DNA of 64,000 nucleotides from Agapanthus africanus (taxonomy: Eukaryota > Streptophyta > Magnoliopsida > Asparagales > Amaryllidaceae). Within the stretch, counting starts at the first letter, position 1, and each line of letters begins with the position of its first letter. The notes beneath the pieces were generated by a model. The model searched no databases and was not told the origin of the DNA. It was given only the letters and a program-made list of their open reading frames with translations. The stretch covers positions 378,284,137 through 378,348,136 of the forward strand of contig JASDDO010000006.1 of assembly GCA_030015575.1 (NCBI GenBank). The letters are read 5' to 3'. Of the stretch, positions 1 to 11,627 are shown one piece after another. Both the position numbers and the translations under genes were made by a program.

Positions 1-960
1 CTCGAGTCTGAAGACGCATACGTTTTTATCACCAAATTCGAAAACGTATGCGCAATGATGGGTACTTCACAACTGTCCGTGGATGCTATGCGCTTGCGTC
101 TTCTCCCGTTCACTTTGTGCGACTTGGCAGAAAAATGGCTTTATAATACTGTCGCACACTCTATTACCAATTGGGATGAATTCGTGATAGCATTCCTTAA
201 AAAAATTTACCCCAATCATAAGACTGCCCGTGTTAGGAGCGAAATCAACCAGTTTACCCAGCTTCCCAATGAACCATTTTGGAAGTGCTTTGAACGGTTC
301 AAGAATTTGCTTGTCCAGTGTCCTCATCATGGAATACATAGATGGGATCTGTGCCGAATTATATATGAAGGCATTAACCCAGCGACAAAGCAGATGCTTG
401 AAACCATGTGTCAATGCAATTTCATGTCCAAAGACGATGGTGAAGCCTGGAAATATCTGTAAGATCTCGATGAAAACACTTTGCAGTAGTAAAGTGTTAG
501 ACCACCTTCTAGGGGAGGTATCCATCAGCTCGATGTTTCCATAGCCGTAAAAGCCAAAATGGTAGCAATACAAAAGAAACTCGAGACTATGGAGAACAAA
601 TTCTCATCAATCTCCCTAAACCAGGTTACGCTTCCTAAGACTGTATGTGGTTGATGTTCCGGTCCATCACATCTGACAGAAGAATGTCCTTCAAATGCAC
701 CGTTTCAATGTCAAGAACACACTAATGCTACTTTTCAGCAACGACCTAGAAACGATTCTTATTCTTCCACATACAATCAGGGGTGGAGGAATCATCCTAA
801 CTTTGCTTGGAACAAAAACCAAAACCAAAATCAAAACTAGTTCCAAAGCAATTATCAAAGACCTCCACCACAGCAACAGCAACCACCACCACAGAGTCAG
901 CACCCCTTTCAATCGCAACCTTTTCAAAACCTGGCCAATAATTCTTTCTAAACGGCCAGG
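1..960 (+). pseudogene. Athila gag, C-terminal part, frame-disrupted
   Basis: The gag capsid region is readable from the left edge to about 462, with the typical KWLYN...W-E...F-KK-P pattern of plant gypsy gag. It then continues in other frames. A CX2CX4HX4C zinc knuckle at 646-687 is recognisable, but a TGA at 652-654 lies between its first two cysteines. A Gln/Asn/Pro-rich tail follows to about 950. Gag packages element RNA into virus-like particles. This copy needs at least one frame change and two stop suppressions, so it is dead. The start codon is upstream of the window. Confidence 0.75.
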
Positions 961-990
961 AATGAAAACTCATCTGCACTCGAACGAAGC

Positions 991-1458
991 GTGGATATGT
1001 TTATTAAACATTCCATGCAATCGACAGACGAAATAAAGTCTTCTATCCGATCTTTAACACAGACCACCAACTCCCACGGTGAGAGTATAAAATCGATAGA
1101 AGCACAACTTGCACAAATAAATACCGCGATGAGTGCGAGAGAAAAAGGGAAACTTCAATCTCAACCTCTACCGAATCCTGGCCACTCACAAAATCATAAT
1201 GTGAGTGTCGTCGCCATGTTGAGATCGGGAAGAGTGCTAGATAACCAAGTGGGTGAACATGTTGATGAACACGTCGGTGATATTAATGATACCCCGGCTT
1301 CTACTTCTTCCCCTAATTCGTCTAGTCTCCCACCTTCTTTCGAGCCTATTCTCCATTTTTCACAAGGCTCGAACACTCCGCCCACTTCCTCGAATCTACC
1401 TAAAACGATCCCCACTCCAATTCTGGGATCGATTCCATCCCCATAAGCTTCTCCACAA
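991..1458 (+). pseudogene. Athila gag-pol linker region, degraded
   Basis: An open frame of 151 codons (991-1446) continues from gag toward protease. It includes a short segment with coiled-coil character (ESIKSIEAQLAQINTAM) and a Ser/Pro-rich stretch. Athila polyproteins have this kind of low-complexity linker before protease. A stop at 1444-1446 and a frame change separate it from the protease-RT frame that starts at 1459. No catalytic motif is visible. Confidence 0.55.
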
Positions 1459-3676
1459 ATGTTGGACCCAAGACTTATTGATAAAGCTCCTTTTCCAAAC
1501 AGGTTGAGGGCCAACAAACCTAACGCACAAATGGAGAAAGTTGTGGAAATGTTTAAGCAAGTTAACATAAATTTCCCTCTCCTAAATGCTATTCAACAAG
1601 TTCTGTCTTATGCGAAAATCCTTAAGGACTTGTGCACTAGGAAAAGAAAAACTCAAGTGCCGAAAAAGGTATTCATGACAAGTAATGTGTGCACAGCTTT
1701 TACCCAACAATTTCCTAAGAAACGTAAGGACCCCGGTTGTCCTAAAATATCTATAACTATTGGGGGTAAAAGCATCAATCATGCTCTACTTGACCTTGGC
1801 GCTAGTGTTAACTTGCTGCCATATTCCGTCAATGAGCAGCTAGGTATAGGAGAGTTGAAACCTGCCCACTGCACTCTCCAGATGGCAGATCGATATATCT
1901 CCCAACCTAGGGGTGAAATAGAGGATGTGTTAATCAAAGTCGGGGAATTCATATTCCCTGTGGACTTTATTGTTTTAGATACACAGCCTGTAGTGAACCC
2001 ACGCAATCAAATCCCGGTGATACTCGGTCGACCTTTCCTAGCAACTTCCAACGCTGTCATAAATTGTCGTAACGGTTCTATGAACTTATCTTTCGGGAAG
2101 ATGACAATTGAGCTTAATATTTACAAACTAGGAAGTCAACCATCTGAACCTTCTGCTCATTTAATCGGTGTATGTTCCATCAACGTGATAGCTTCTGACA
2201 GCTGCGAAGCTAAAGTACTTTGCTATGATGATCTCGACAATATTAGTGCGACATTGTTTGATCTGGAAAATCATTATAGTGAGGATACTTTTGACGAGTC
2301 CACCCCCGAGTTCGAATCTTTTGACTCGTCGGAGAAGTCAGTATCGCTTTCTGAGTCAATATCCTATGCAAGTTATCAACCTTTTGGAGAGTCCGAATAT
2401 CATTCCCTTACCCCTCCTTCTATCGTCTCTCTGCCGACTCTAGATCTCAAAACGCTACCTTCTCATCTGAAATATGCATATTTAGGTGAGAATAAGTCTT
2501 TACCCGTGATAATATCTGCTTCTCTAGTTTTAGAGCAAGAGAACGCTCTTTTGACGGTATTGAGATCGAATCGGCAACCATTTGGTTGGACAATAACTGA
2601 CATAAAAGGGATTAGTCCCTTAATTGTTGAACATCATATACATTTGATGGATGAAGCCAAACCAATCCGAGACCCACAAAGACGGTTAAACCCCATCATG
2701 AAGGAGGAGGTAAAGAAAGAAATCGTCAAGTGCTTAGATAATGGTATAATTTACCCAATATCTGATAGCCAATGGGTAAGTCATATTCATGTAGTCCCTA
2801 AAAAGTATGGCATCACGATCATAACCAATGAGGCTAATGAGTTAATCCAAACACGCACCCAAACTGGGTGGCGCATATGTATTGATTATAGGAAACTCAA
2901 TGCCGCAACGAGAAAAGATCACTTCCCTCTACCTTACATTGACCAGATGTTAAAACGATTAGCTGGACATGAATACTATTGTTTCTTGGACGGATACTCT
3001 GGCTATAACCAGGTCCCCATCGCCGAAAAGGATCAAGATAAAACCACATTTACTTGTCCTTTTGGTACTTTTGCTTATAGATGCATGCCCTTTAGGTTAT
3101 GCAACGCTCCCACTACATTTCAGTGGTGTATGATGGGGATATTCTCAGACATGGTTGAGAATTTCCTGGAGATATTTATGGGCGATTTCTCCATATTTGG
3201 GGACTCCTTTGAGGATTGCCTTCGTCATCTTGACGCGGTTCTTACCCGCTGTAAGAATAAGAACTTAACTTTGAAATGGGAAAAATGTCATTTCATGGTC
3301 TAAGAAAATATTGTCCTTTGACATATCATTTCACAAAAAGGTATTGAGGTTGACAGAACTAAAATTGATGTCATCCATAACCTTCCTCCTTCCAAATGCG
3401 TCAAAGATATACGATCCTTTCTTGGTCATGCAGGATTTTATAAGAGATTTATTAAGGACTTTAGCAAAATTGCTAGACGCTTAACTCTTCTCTTGGCCAA
3501 GAACACTACATTTCACTCCGATTCGGATTGTGAGGCTGCTTTTGAATCTCTTAATAGATCTCTCACTGCAGCCTCCGTTCTATCATCTCCGGATTGGAAT
3601 CACCCGTTCGAGCTTATGTGTGATGCATCAGATTTTGCTATTGGTTCAGTCTTAGGACAGCACATTGATAAGATAC
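1459..3676 (+). pseudogene. Athila protease, reverse transcriptase and N-terminal RNase H, disrupted
   Basis: The 614-codon open frame (1459-3303) holds an aspartic protease with LLDLGASVNLLP near residue 110 and LGRPFLATSNAVI near residue 190. RT follows from about residue 465, with RICIDYRKLNAATRKDHFPL and FTCPFGTFAYRCMPF. The expected FMDD active site reads FMGD (ggc at 3181-3183), so the first catalytic aspartate is lost. After a TAA at 3301-3303 the homology continues (SFLGHAGFYKRFIKDFSKIA) into the RNase H domain with DASDFAIGSVLGQ. It breaks at 3676, exactly where the copia1 LTR starts. Confidence 0.85.
3672..3676. repeat. Target-site duplication of copia1 (left copy, gatac)
   Basis: The five bases before the copia1 LTR are gatac. 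The five bases after the other LTR (13812-13816) are gatgc. One substitution separates them. Removing copia1 and one copy restores continuous RNase H homology in the Athila element, which supports this being the integration site. Confidence 0.75.
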
Positions 3677-5855
3677 TGTTGGGATTCCTTAGAACCCTAC
3701 TGGGTTTTCACAACAACAACCATGCCACATTTAAAAATTCTAAGGTGCTAATGAACCCTAACGTAGGATCTAGCTAGAGTAAATAGACGAAAGTGAACAT
3801 GTAATCTACCATTACACTAAGTGAATGAGGAATACAACCTTTGTAGACCGGTCCTTCACTTCTAAAGCTTCGTGTAGTAGTCCCTTCGCTGTGAGTATCG
3901 ATCTCCCGAACTCTAGTATGGGTTCTCCCGGAGAAATGAACAAGCTTGCTCAAAATCTTCGAGACCGAAGATGATCTACGTCGAGGAGACTCAAGCTCAT
4001 GCTATCTCTTCACTAATTGTGAAATTAGTGAAGTAAACACCCTGAACTACCCAAGCAAGTGTGTAGGATGATGAAGTAGGAAGTGGGCTCTCTTTAGATT
4101 TATTTTTCTCACTATATTTTCTCACCTTGAGAAAAGTTCTTATGAGGAAAAAGAAGCTCAAGTGAAAAAAATGAGAGAGTGAACTAATGAGGTAAGAATG
4201 TGAACCATGGGTGAGTTAGTATCATACACTAACCCATGTAGAGAATAAACCATGGCTAATTAATAATGGTTAGGTTAATAAATATCTACAAGTAAAACAA
4301 ACTTAGTGGACTTGGTCAATGGGACAACCTTCTACAAGCTTCAACCATGTGACTTAATCCCACTAATTTTGATTAACTTAGATAAATATAAACCCATCAC
4401 ATTATTAAGCATGGTGCATGTCTCATACACCCATGTCACATGTGGTATCTAGCATGACATAAAAGTTGTACATTAATATATATCACATATACACTAATAC
4501 ACACAAGTGAGAAAAGAAATCATAAGTGAGCTAATATTAGTTAATGTAATCTAGTATATCTAATATACAATTATACATTAAATTATTAAATCAACACTTG
4601 ATTTAATAATCCGGCTATATCACATATAACCGACTAATATCAAATGCAACAACTTATCGAATCAACACTTGATCCGATAATCCGGCTATATCAGATATAA
4701 CCGACCGATGTCATAAATTGCGAGAATTGAATGCGGTATCACATACGCGCATTAATCTCGGTCCCGTACATATCACATATATGCTCCTACTTCGTTTCGC
4801 ATGAACCGGGAAAGCTCTGTGTAGGACTCTAAAGACTCGTCAATACGCCGGCAGTATGTGATGATCATACCAAACACCCACAAGCCGCAAGCGGTCTGCT
4901 AAACGTAACGGCCACCAGAGTATTGAGCGATCAAAAGATCAACAAGTAAGCCTGCTCATACTCCTGCGAATCCAATCAGTAACACTACTGTACAGTCCGG
5001 TCTCTTCATCTGATATGTCGCATATCTCGTTTAGGAGTGGTAAACGTCAGATCCCAGTAACTCGATAAGTCGTGCCGATATGAGACTCATAATGGATCGA
5101 GAAACTACTGGTAACACTTACCAGTAAATCTCATAAACAGCCCTGGCCAGGGACTTCCTGTTATAGCCAATCGAGCACAGCGCAACATCAACCCCCAATA
5201 CCGGGAGAGACGAATCCCCTCCTATCGCTCATTGCCTCCATGTAACTCGAGACTGTACCCAAAAAACACCGTTTTGCACGTTCTCATGAACGTGGTAAGG
5301 TGGAAATCAAAACGCGGTAGGAATCACACAAGACTCTATGACGATCTCGGGTCGACAGACTAACCTGTACCAATATCACTAGAGAACTGCAATCTGACGT
5401 GAGGTATAATACCATCTGGGAGTTCTCAGCGAGTCCGTCCAGTGTACCCAGTCTCCACTGAGAACCCGTATATCATCTCTGATGTCAAATACCAATGGAT
5501 ATAGGATCATCCATCGCCCATCTACATAAGTCGAGAAGCTATACGCTAGTCTACTCTGGTATATCAATACCCCGTCTCGATACACCCACGACCAGGAACA
5601 TTAAAGGATGTATTTACCGACTACCATTGTCCCACTAGTATAATCTGCATCATAATCTAGGTAGTCAAGTACACATCCTAAGGATTTTACCAACATGTAA
5701 CAGAGAGACAATCAGTGTACATGTTAAGATAAAGAGTAACCAGATAGCATACTATCATGTCGAGCTAGAAAGTCCTCCCTATATATGTCCAAGCATCCAC
5801 TACAATATACATCTCATGTACAGTAATGGCCTCTAGGGCATACATATAACTAACA
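3677..5855 (-). repeat. copia1 3' LTR
   Basis: 2179 bp, TG...CA on both strands. It matches 11628-13811 along its whole length. A 68-codon open frame (5379-5585, - strand) starting MYRDGVLIYQSRLAY is also open in the other copia1 LTR and in the copia3 LTR. The segment around 5200-5280, containing GGGAGAGACGAATCCCC, is conserved in every copia LTR of the window, including the highly diverged copia4. Confidence 0.9.
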
Positions 5856-5870
5856 ATCTCCCATTTGCAC
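5856..5870 (-). other. copia1 polypurine tract
   Basis: The - strand reads GTGCAAATGGGAGAT directly before the 3' LTR. The same position in copia3 (57837-57851) and copia4 (48438-48452) carries GTGCAAGTGGGAGAT, so it is conserved as the plus-strand primer site. Confidence 0.7.
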
Positions 5871-7300
5871 TAGGGCCACCATATAGCAGTGGTTGTAGTA
5901 TCTCATACTCAACCATCCCATAAAAGTCTCTCACTGGGAAAAAGCCTTTGTGAGTGAATCCGCCGTGTCGTCCTATGAGTCTACTCTCCTAATCTCGATC
6001 TCCCTGGAGATCAACCATCCCCATGATCAGGTGATACTGCCTTAGAATATGTCTGGGTCACTGATGGGACGGGGGTTCCTAGGCATATGCCACAACTCCA
6101 TTGTCACACAATGGTAGGAACGAAGTTCATTTCATGAACTTATATACACCCAGACTGCCTCTTTAGTAGCATCTTTGGTAGCGATGTATCTAGCCTTTAT
6201 CGTCTAGTTTTCCACGGTATTTAGTTTGGAACTCTTCCAATATACCGTCCCTCCACTGAGGATAAAGACAATGCTTGTGACTGACATTCAGTCGACCTTA
6301 CCACCCTGGAAGCTATCCAGTGATTCTCCCCCGGATCGATTGATACCATCTCACTACATCTAGTAAGAATCCTAAAATCCACTTAGATCTATCTCATAGA
6401 TCCAAAACCCAGGATTTAGGAGGTATCACCTTGATCCTATATGAAGAATCCTTATGATAAGAGGAGATTGACCGAGTGTAGTATAAGAAACTCCTTTCCT
6501 ATCAAGAGTATGTCATCCACGTACAATACGAGGAATACCACCATACTCTCTATTACCCTTTTGTATATACAAGGTTCATATACTATTTTGATGAAGTCAA
6601 ACACTTTGACTACCACATCAAAACAGATGTTCCAACTCCGCGATGCCTGCTTTAACTCGTAAAGCAACTTGCACACGTTTCCGCTGCTCCCATTGTCTAC
6701 GAAGCCCTCTGGCTGTATACTTATAGACGCTCTCTTATAAATCAATATTTAGAAAAGCATTCATGACACCCAACCACCAGATATCGTAGTCATGGTATGT
6801 AGCAATGGCAAGTAGGATCCGGATGGACTTAAGCATAGGCACTGGAGAAAAGGTTTCATCATAATCCATACCTGGTCAATGACGAGTTCCTTTTACAACA
6901 AGTCTAGTTTTGAAAGTCTCAACTTTTCCATCTACACCAAGTAATCTTCTCAAGATATACTTGCTCCTGATGGGAATTTAACCCTTCAAATAAAGCAACC
7001 AAAGTCCATACTTTGTTGGTGTATATGGATTCCATCTCAGATCGCTTAGCATCCAGCCATTCTTACAGAGTCCCCACACTTGATGGTCTGCTCGAAACTA
7101 GTTGGGTCATCATATCATGATGCAGTCCTCGTTCTCACTGTCGCTGAGAAAACCGAAGTATCTCTTAGGAGGATGAGGAACCCTACCAGATCAGCGGAAA
7201 GGCTGAAGTTCGTCGGGAACTATTGAATCCTTCGGTTCTACCAAATCATCAGCTGTAGTTTGTATAGCTGGAACTCTTCCAGTTCTACCTCATGACCACA
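5871..7300 (-). pseudogene. copia1 reverse transcriptase / RNase H remnant
   Basis: On the - strand, 6452-6745 is an open segment with copia RT motifs: YELKQASRSWNICFDVVV and LYVDDILLIGKE (YVDD at 6512-6523). Upstream RT pieces (homologous to copia2 ITFKARLVAKG-type sequence) run to about 7050 with frame changes. The RNase H half toward 5871 is recognisable only by alignment with copia3 DNA. The YVDD active site survives, but stops and shifts on both sides prevent a product. Confidence 0.7.
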
Positions 7301-8300
7301 AATTTCTTTCCAAAATAAATTCCTTTTTCTAAAAAGGTGGCATGCCGAGAAATAAAATACCTTTTGTTTCTCGGTGTGGTAGAAGATATTCCCTTGTGAA
7401 AGCTTGGGATATCCAACAAACTTCTACAGAACTGACTTTGCCTCTAGTTTTTCTGTATTTTGCTTTTGACATAGGCCGGACAACCCAAAATCTTAACTTA
7501 CTTAAGACATGAGCTCTTCCCATACCATATCTCATATGGAGTGGTAGGCACCTGATTTGGTTGGAACCCTATTCAATAGGTATGCAGCTTCACAAGTGCA
7601 TAACCCCAAAAAAAATAGGCAACTCAGTAGTACTCATCATAGAGTGCACCATATCTAATAGGGTGCGATTGCTCCGCCCCGATACACCGTTGTGCTATGG
7701 TGTATTCAGAGGAGTAATGCTGAGAGAGAATCCTATTCTCCTTTAGAATAATCCAGAAATTCCGTGCTCAAGTATTCTTCTCCCTGATCACATCAAAAGA
7801 CATAATACTTATACCTATTGTAGTTCTCTACTTCTGATTTATATTCTTTGAATTTCTCAAAAGGTGCAGACTTGTGTTTCAACAGGAACACATGTGTGAA
7901 TCTTGAGAGATCATCAGTAAATGTAATGAAGTAAAAAGAACCGGTCCTGGCATGTGTAGACAGGGAACTTATACATCATCATGTATCAATCCCAAGAGTT
8001 CACTAACTCTTTCTCTGTTTCCAATAAATGGAGCTATGGTCATCTTATCTTTGCGACATGACTGGCAAGTTTCACAAGATGTAAATTCAAACTGATTTAA
8101 ATATGCATCTTAATGTAACTTAGCTAGTCGGGCCGTATTGATATGACCTAGTCTACAATGCCTCAATAAGAATTCGTTCATTTCTGAACTCTTTCTCATG
8201 TGTGTGTTCTGTACGTTGAGAACTGTAGTTTGATTTAGAACGTATATGTTTTTAAATAACGTGCCTGAACCGATCAACTCTTAATATAGGAAATGTTCAA
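7301..8300 (-). pseudogene. copia1 integrase remnant
   Basis: This stretch aligns base by base with the intact integrase frame of copia2 (39900-40851) but carries numerous indels. A short open piece at 7329-7535 (- strand) ends the integrase and starts the linker to RT. The HHCC region lies near 8040-8160. No long frame remains. Confidence 0.65.
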
Positions 8301-8826
8301 AACATTGTCCAACAATACCAAATTATATCCTTCTTTACTAAATAAATAGACTGATATAATGTTGTATATCAGGTTCGGTATCTAATAACATTCGTTCAGA
8401 ATCAATGTATTTGGTGATACAAGGTGATAACTGCCAACACTTTGGCTGCAACAATTGCACCGTTTTCAACTCTTGAAACTTATCACTCATTCTCAGTTCT
8501 CTACCTATCTGTAACCCATATAACAGATTACATATGTGGGATCCTGATCTGGTATCTCATACTCAGGACGTAGAGGATACTGAGAAACAGTTTTCGGTAA
8601 TGAACACATCCGAAGAAAATGCATCAACATGCACTTTCTTCGTTTTGGCGGCACGGGAATTCTGGTAATCCCCTATTTCCTGCTCGGTCTTATAACAATT
8701 ATAAGTTGGAGCAGGACCAACGTTCCCCAGCATAGTATAACAAGCGGATTCGGTCAATACATCTATATTATTATCTTGATTAAGATGTGACATGGTCGCT
8801 ACCTGGAGAGAGAGAGAAGAAAACAC
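8301..8826 (-). pseudogene. copia1 protease remnant
   Basis: 8563-8826 (- strand) encodes the region before protease, starting MFSSLSLQVATMSHLNQ, as in copia2 and copia3. The active-site region reads SWV-stop-DTRSG, where copia2 has SWVLDTGSG. So a stop precedes the catalytic aspartate and the glycine of DTG is replaced. Downstream protease sequence is frame-disrupted. Confidence 0.65.
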
Positions 8827-11614
8827 TCAGCGTATGCTTTGCAAGATTAGATTGGTTATTATGTTATCTAATCAGGATGGCTCCCACTGTTTTTATCAAA
8901 TCTTCTTTCAAACCCTAAAAGGAAAGACTAGCCGAGATTAATTACACCCTACAAGTTCGCCAATTTTTCAGCCAGTCCAGTGCCGGTACTTTGAGGGAAG
9001 TTCCCCGTGCTTTCGCACGGACCTAATTAAAATAAACCTTGTTTTCCCAGGGGCGTAACCCCGTTGACACTTTTTTAGACACCTACTTGATCGGCTAATT
9101 GTAATCTGTAAAACTCTTTCAGAAGTAACTCTTACTCGCAGTGGGTATCGGGATCCAAGTATCTCATAGAAGGTATGCAATCTCATTGCAAATTTCAACA
9201 CTTGAAATTCCCGATAATATTTTGCCCCTAGCGTCTTATGACCTTGACGAAGGCCAAACTACCCGTAGTCCGCTAGTCAAGTTCAACCCATCATTTCCTG
9301 ATTGAATTAGACCCACCCGCACGATCCTTGACGGATGCCAAACTACGCCGTATGAATACCATAATCCAATCGCATCGTATGCTGCAGATAGGCACTAATT
9401 TAGCTACCGTATACTACGCCTTGATGGAGGCCAAACTACCGTAGCACGAATACTAAAATAACACTTATCTGAAATGACGGAGGGCTACGACAGGTTTTTA
9501 AGAATACCTTTGCGTAATGAACTTGATATCATTGTAGAATCAAGTGATTTTGAAAATGAGTGTTTTTTAGGCTTTTATTAGTTTTGCTAAAAAGGTCACT
9601 CCCGGTGAAGGGATCTCGGCTCTTTCCTTATCGAATAAGATGCAGGATATTTCATAAATACCATTATGTAAAGCAAAAACTATAAAAGCAATAAAAAGAC
9701 AAACCGAGTTTGTAGTATCTGCTAGTTTCACTAAAGAGGTCACTCCCGGTGAAGAGATCTCGGCTCTTTCCTTATCGAATAAGGTGCTGGATATTCTACA
9801 AGGAATACCGCTATGCAAAGCAACAACTAGAGCTACCTGTTTTTGAAAATTCGATTCCACAACATCTTTAGGTTTCTTTTTCTTTCATTAATCTCATTAA
9901 TGAATTCCCATCATTTTAAGGTACCTAAGCATCACAGATAAATACAACGTACGCTTATACCATCCGCATTCGCCTCGATGTCCCGTCATGCACCGTTAGG
10001 TTAGGTAACTAACGGCAGAGCGGGGCAGGGCTAGCGCGGGTGTAAAACATAAGCAACGTCTATATAATATATCATATATACTATATACAGTATCTATCTC
10101 AACATATCAAATGATCACATCACAGATATCGCAGCAGAAAAACAACATATGAAATATTGGATATACTAGGATTTTCGGGTTTTATATTAAGCCTGTATAA
10201 AACACGGATTCCACGGTCGTGATGAATAGCCAAACCCACATCCCAAGACCCCTACGAGAGTGGCAAGCAACCCTACCAATCCTAGAGTTAGGAGACCCGG
10301 TCTCGACGCCTCAAGATGATCTCCCACTGGACTCTAGAACTCGGTTACTTGTGCTCCCCTCCTTGGATCTATCCTAATGCGGAAAAGTAAATAATATATA
10401 TTAACGGTGACATCTTCCTCAACCCAGAAGTGCCCCAAATAAAAGAATATTACATACAAGTTTTTACATGAATGAAAATGAAAAAACTCTCATCTCACAT
10501 AAAACCCCTGGCTATTCAAAACACGACGATTTAATATAACATATCCCAGCAACACATAACATTACATGTAATCAACGTAAGTAAATATGCGTATCCCAAT
10601 TGTCGTTGACATATAGCAACGAAACCGGCGATACACCATATATTACACTTACGGTCGCAGAAAAGAAAGTGAAAAACTACAACAATTGGAATCCGCACTG
10701 CCCTTAGACATCATAAACCCGGAATATCACATATTCTGGATTTCATGCCTAACAATGCAAATTTTACATTTAGGTCTCAACCATGAAAACACTTTTCAAA
10801 TGAAGTCGGGTAATTCAACAAGATTCCCGATTCCGTCCGAGGCCGAAATGTTAAAATTGCATGCAACTAGATAGATTCCAATTATTGTATCCCATCACAT
10901 GATATCCGAACAGCGTTAAAATTTTCGATCGATTCATCAAAGTCCTACAATTTCCCGACAGCTCAACACTTGAGCACAGTTTTAATAATACCCAGAATAT
11001 GCCACAGTACCTATGCACCAGCCGTAGAAGGGCAGACCCAAGCCTCACTCATGTCGCCACGGAACTACGGCAAACCCTAGGGTTTGACCGCGGTTCCGCA
11101 ATCCAAAAATTCGACTTAGAGTTTCATTCTTCTAGAGGGTTCATAGAATTACTTGAATGTTTTTCCGAATACGTTAAACTTGGAAAAATGGGTTTTTGAC
11201 ATTCGATCGAACTTTTTAACTTTGCCTAGATTACTTGTGAATAACCTGAAACAATGTTAAAACTACGAATACGAAAAACTCTGAATTGTTTATAGTGTAA
11301 ATTTACATCACATGCAAAATTAGCAAAAACAAACAACACCTGAAATATCAAAACCTAGTCACTGGAGCACTGACAAAATTTGAGGGAGGGCTCGGATTTT
11401 GGCCGAGATGGGGGTATATGTGGCCGGCCAAAAACTCACCAAATTGCCTCAAATTTCACCAGTGTTCATGTTATATTACTTACAACACTCTGTACTTGTT
11501 TGAAAATTTTTTTGAGGTCATTTAAAAATCAACAGAATGCAGGTTTTGATGTGTAAAGTTTCAGAGCAGTTTCGATTTCATAATCTAACAAACACCGTCT
11601 AATACTCTAGCCCG
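8827..11614 (-). other. copia1 long 5' leader without gag
   Basis: 2.8 kb between the primer site and protease holds no gag motif or zinc knuckle. Short frames such as 8968-9201 (- strand, 77 codons, MLKFAMRLHTFYEI...) recur in copia2 and copia3 at the same place but show no domain. The leader has three CCTTGAC-GGCC boxes near 9237, 9327 and 9416, and a duplicated module at 9580-9840. Copies in copia2 and copia3 share this layout, so the lack of gag is a property of the family rather than a local deletion. Confidence 0.6.
9580..9840. repeat. Tandem duplication of about 144 bp in copia1 leader
   Basis: Two units share CACTCCCGGTGAAG, ATCTCGGCTCTTTCC and TTATCGAATAAG, then GGATAT and AAGCAA. 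The units begin near 9580 and 9724. The same duplication is present in copia2 (42161-42420) and copia3 (61420-61680), so it predates all three insertions. Confidence 0.8.
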
Positions 11615-11626
11615 GCTCTGATACCA
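11615..11626 (-). other. copia1 primer-binding site
   Basis: The - strand reads TGGTATCAGAGC, the standard initiator-methionine tRNA primer site of plant copia elements, one base inside the 5' LTR. It fixes the element's orientation. Confidence 0.9.
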
Positions 11627-11627
11627 T

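Noticed and set aside
67-573. 168-codon - strand frame opposite Athila gag
   Set aside because: Shadow of gag: the + strand carries the recognisable capsid motifs, the - strand none.
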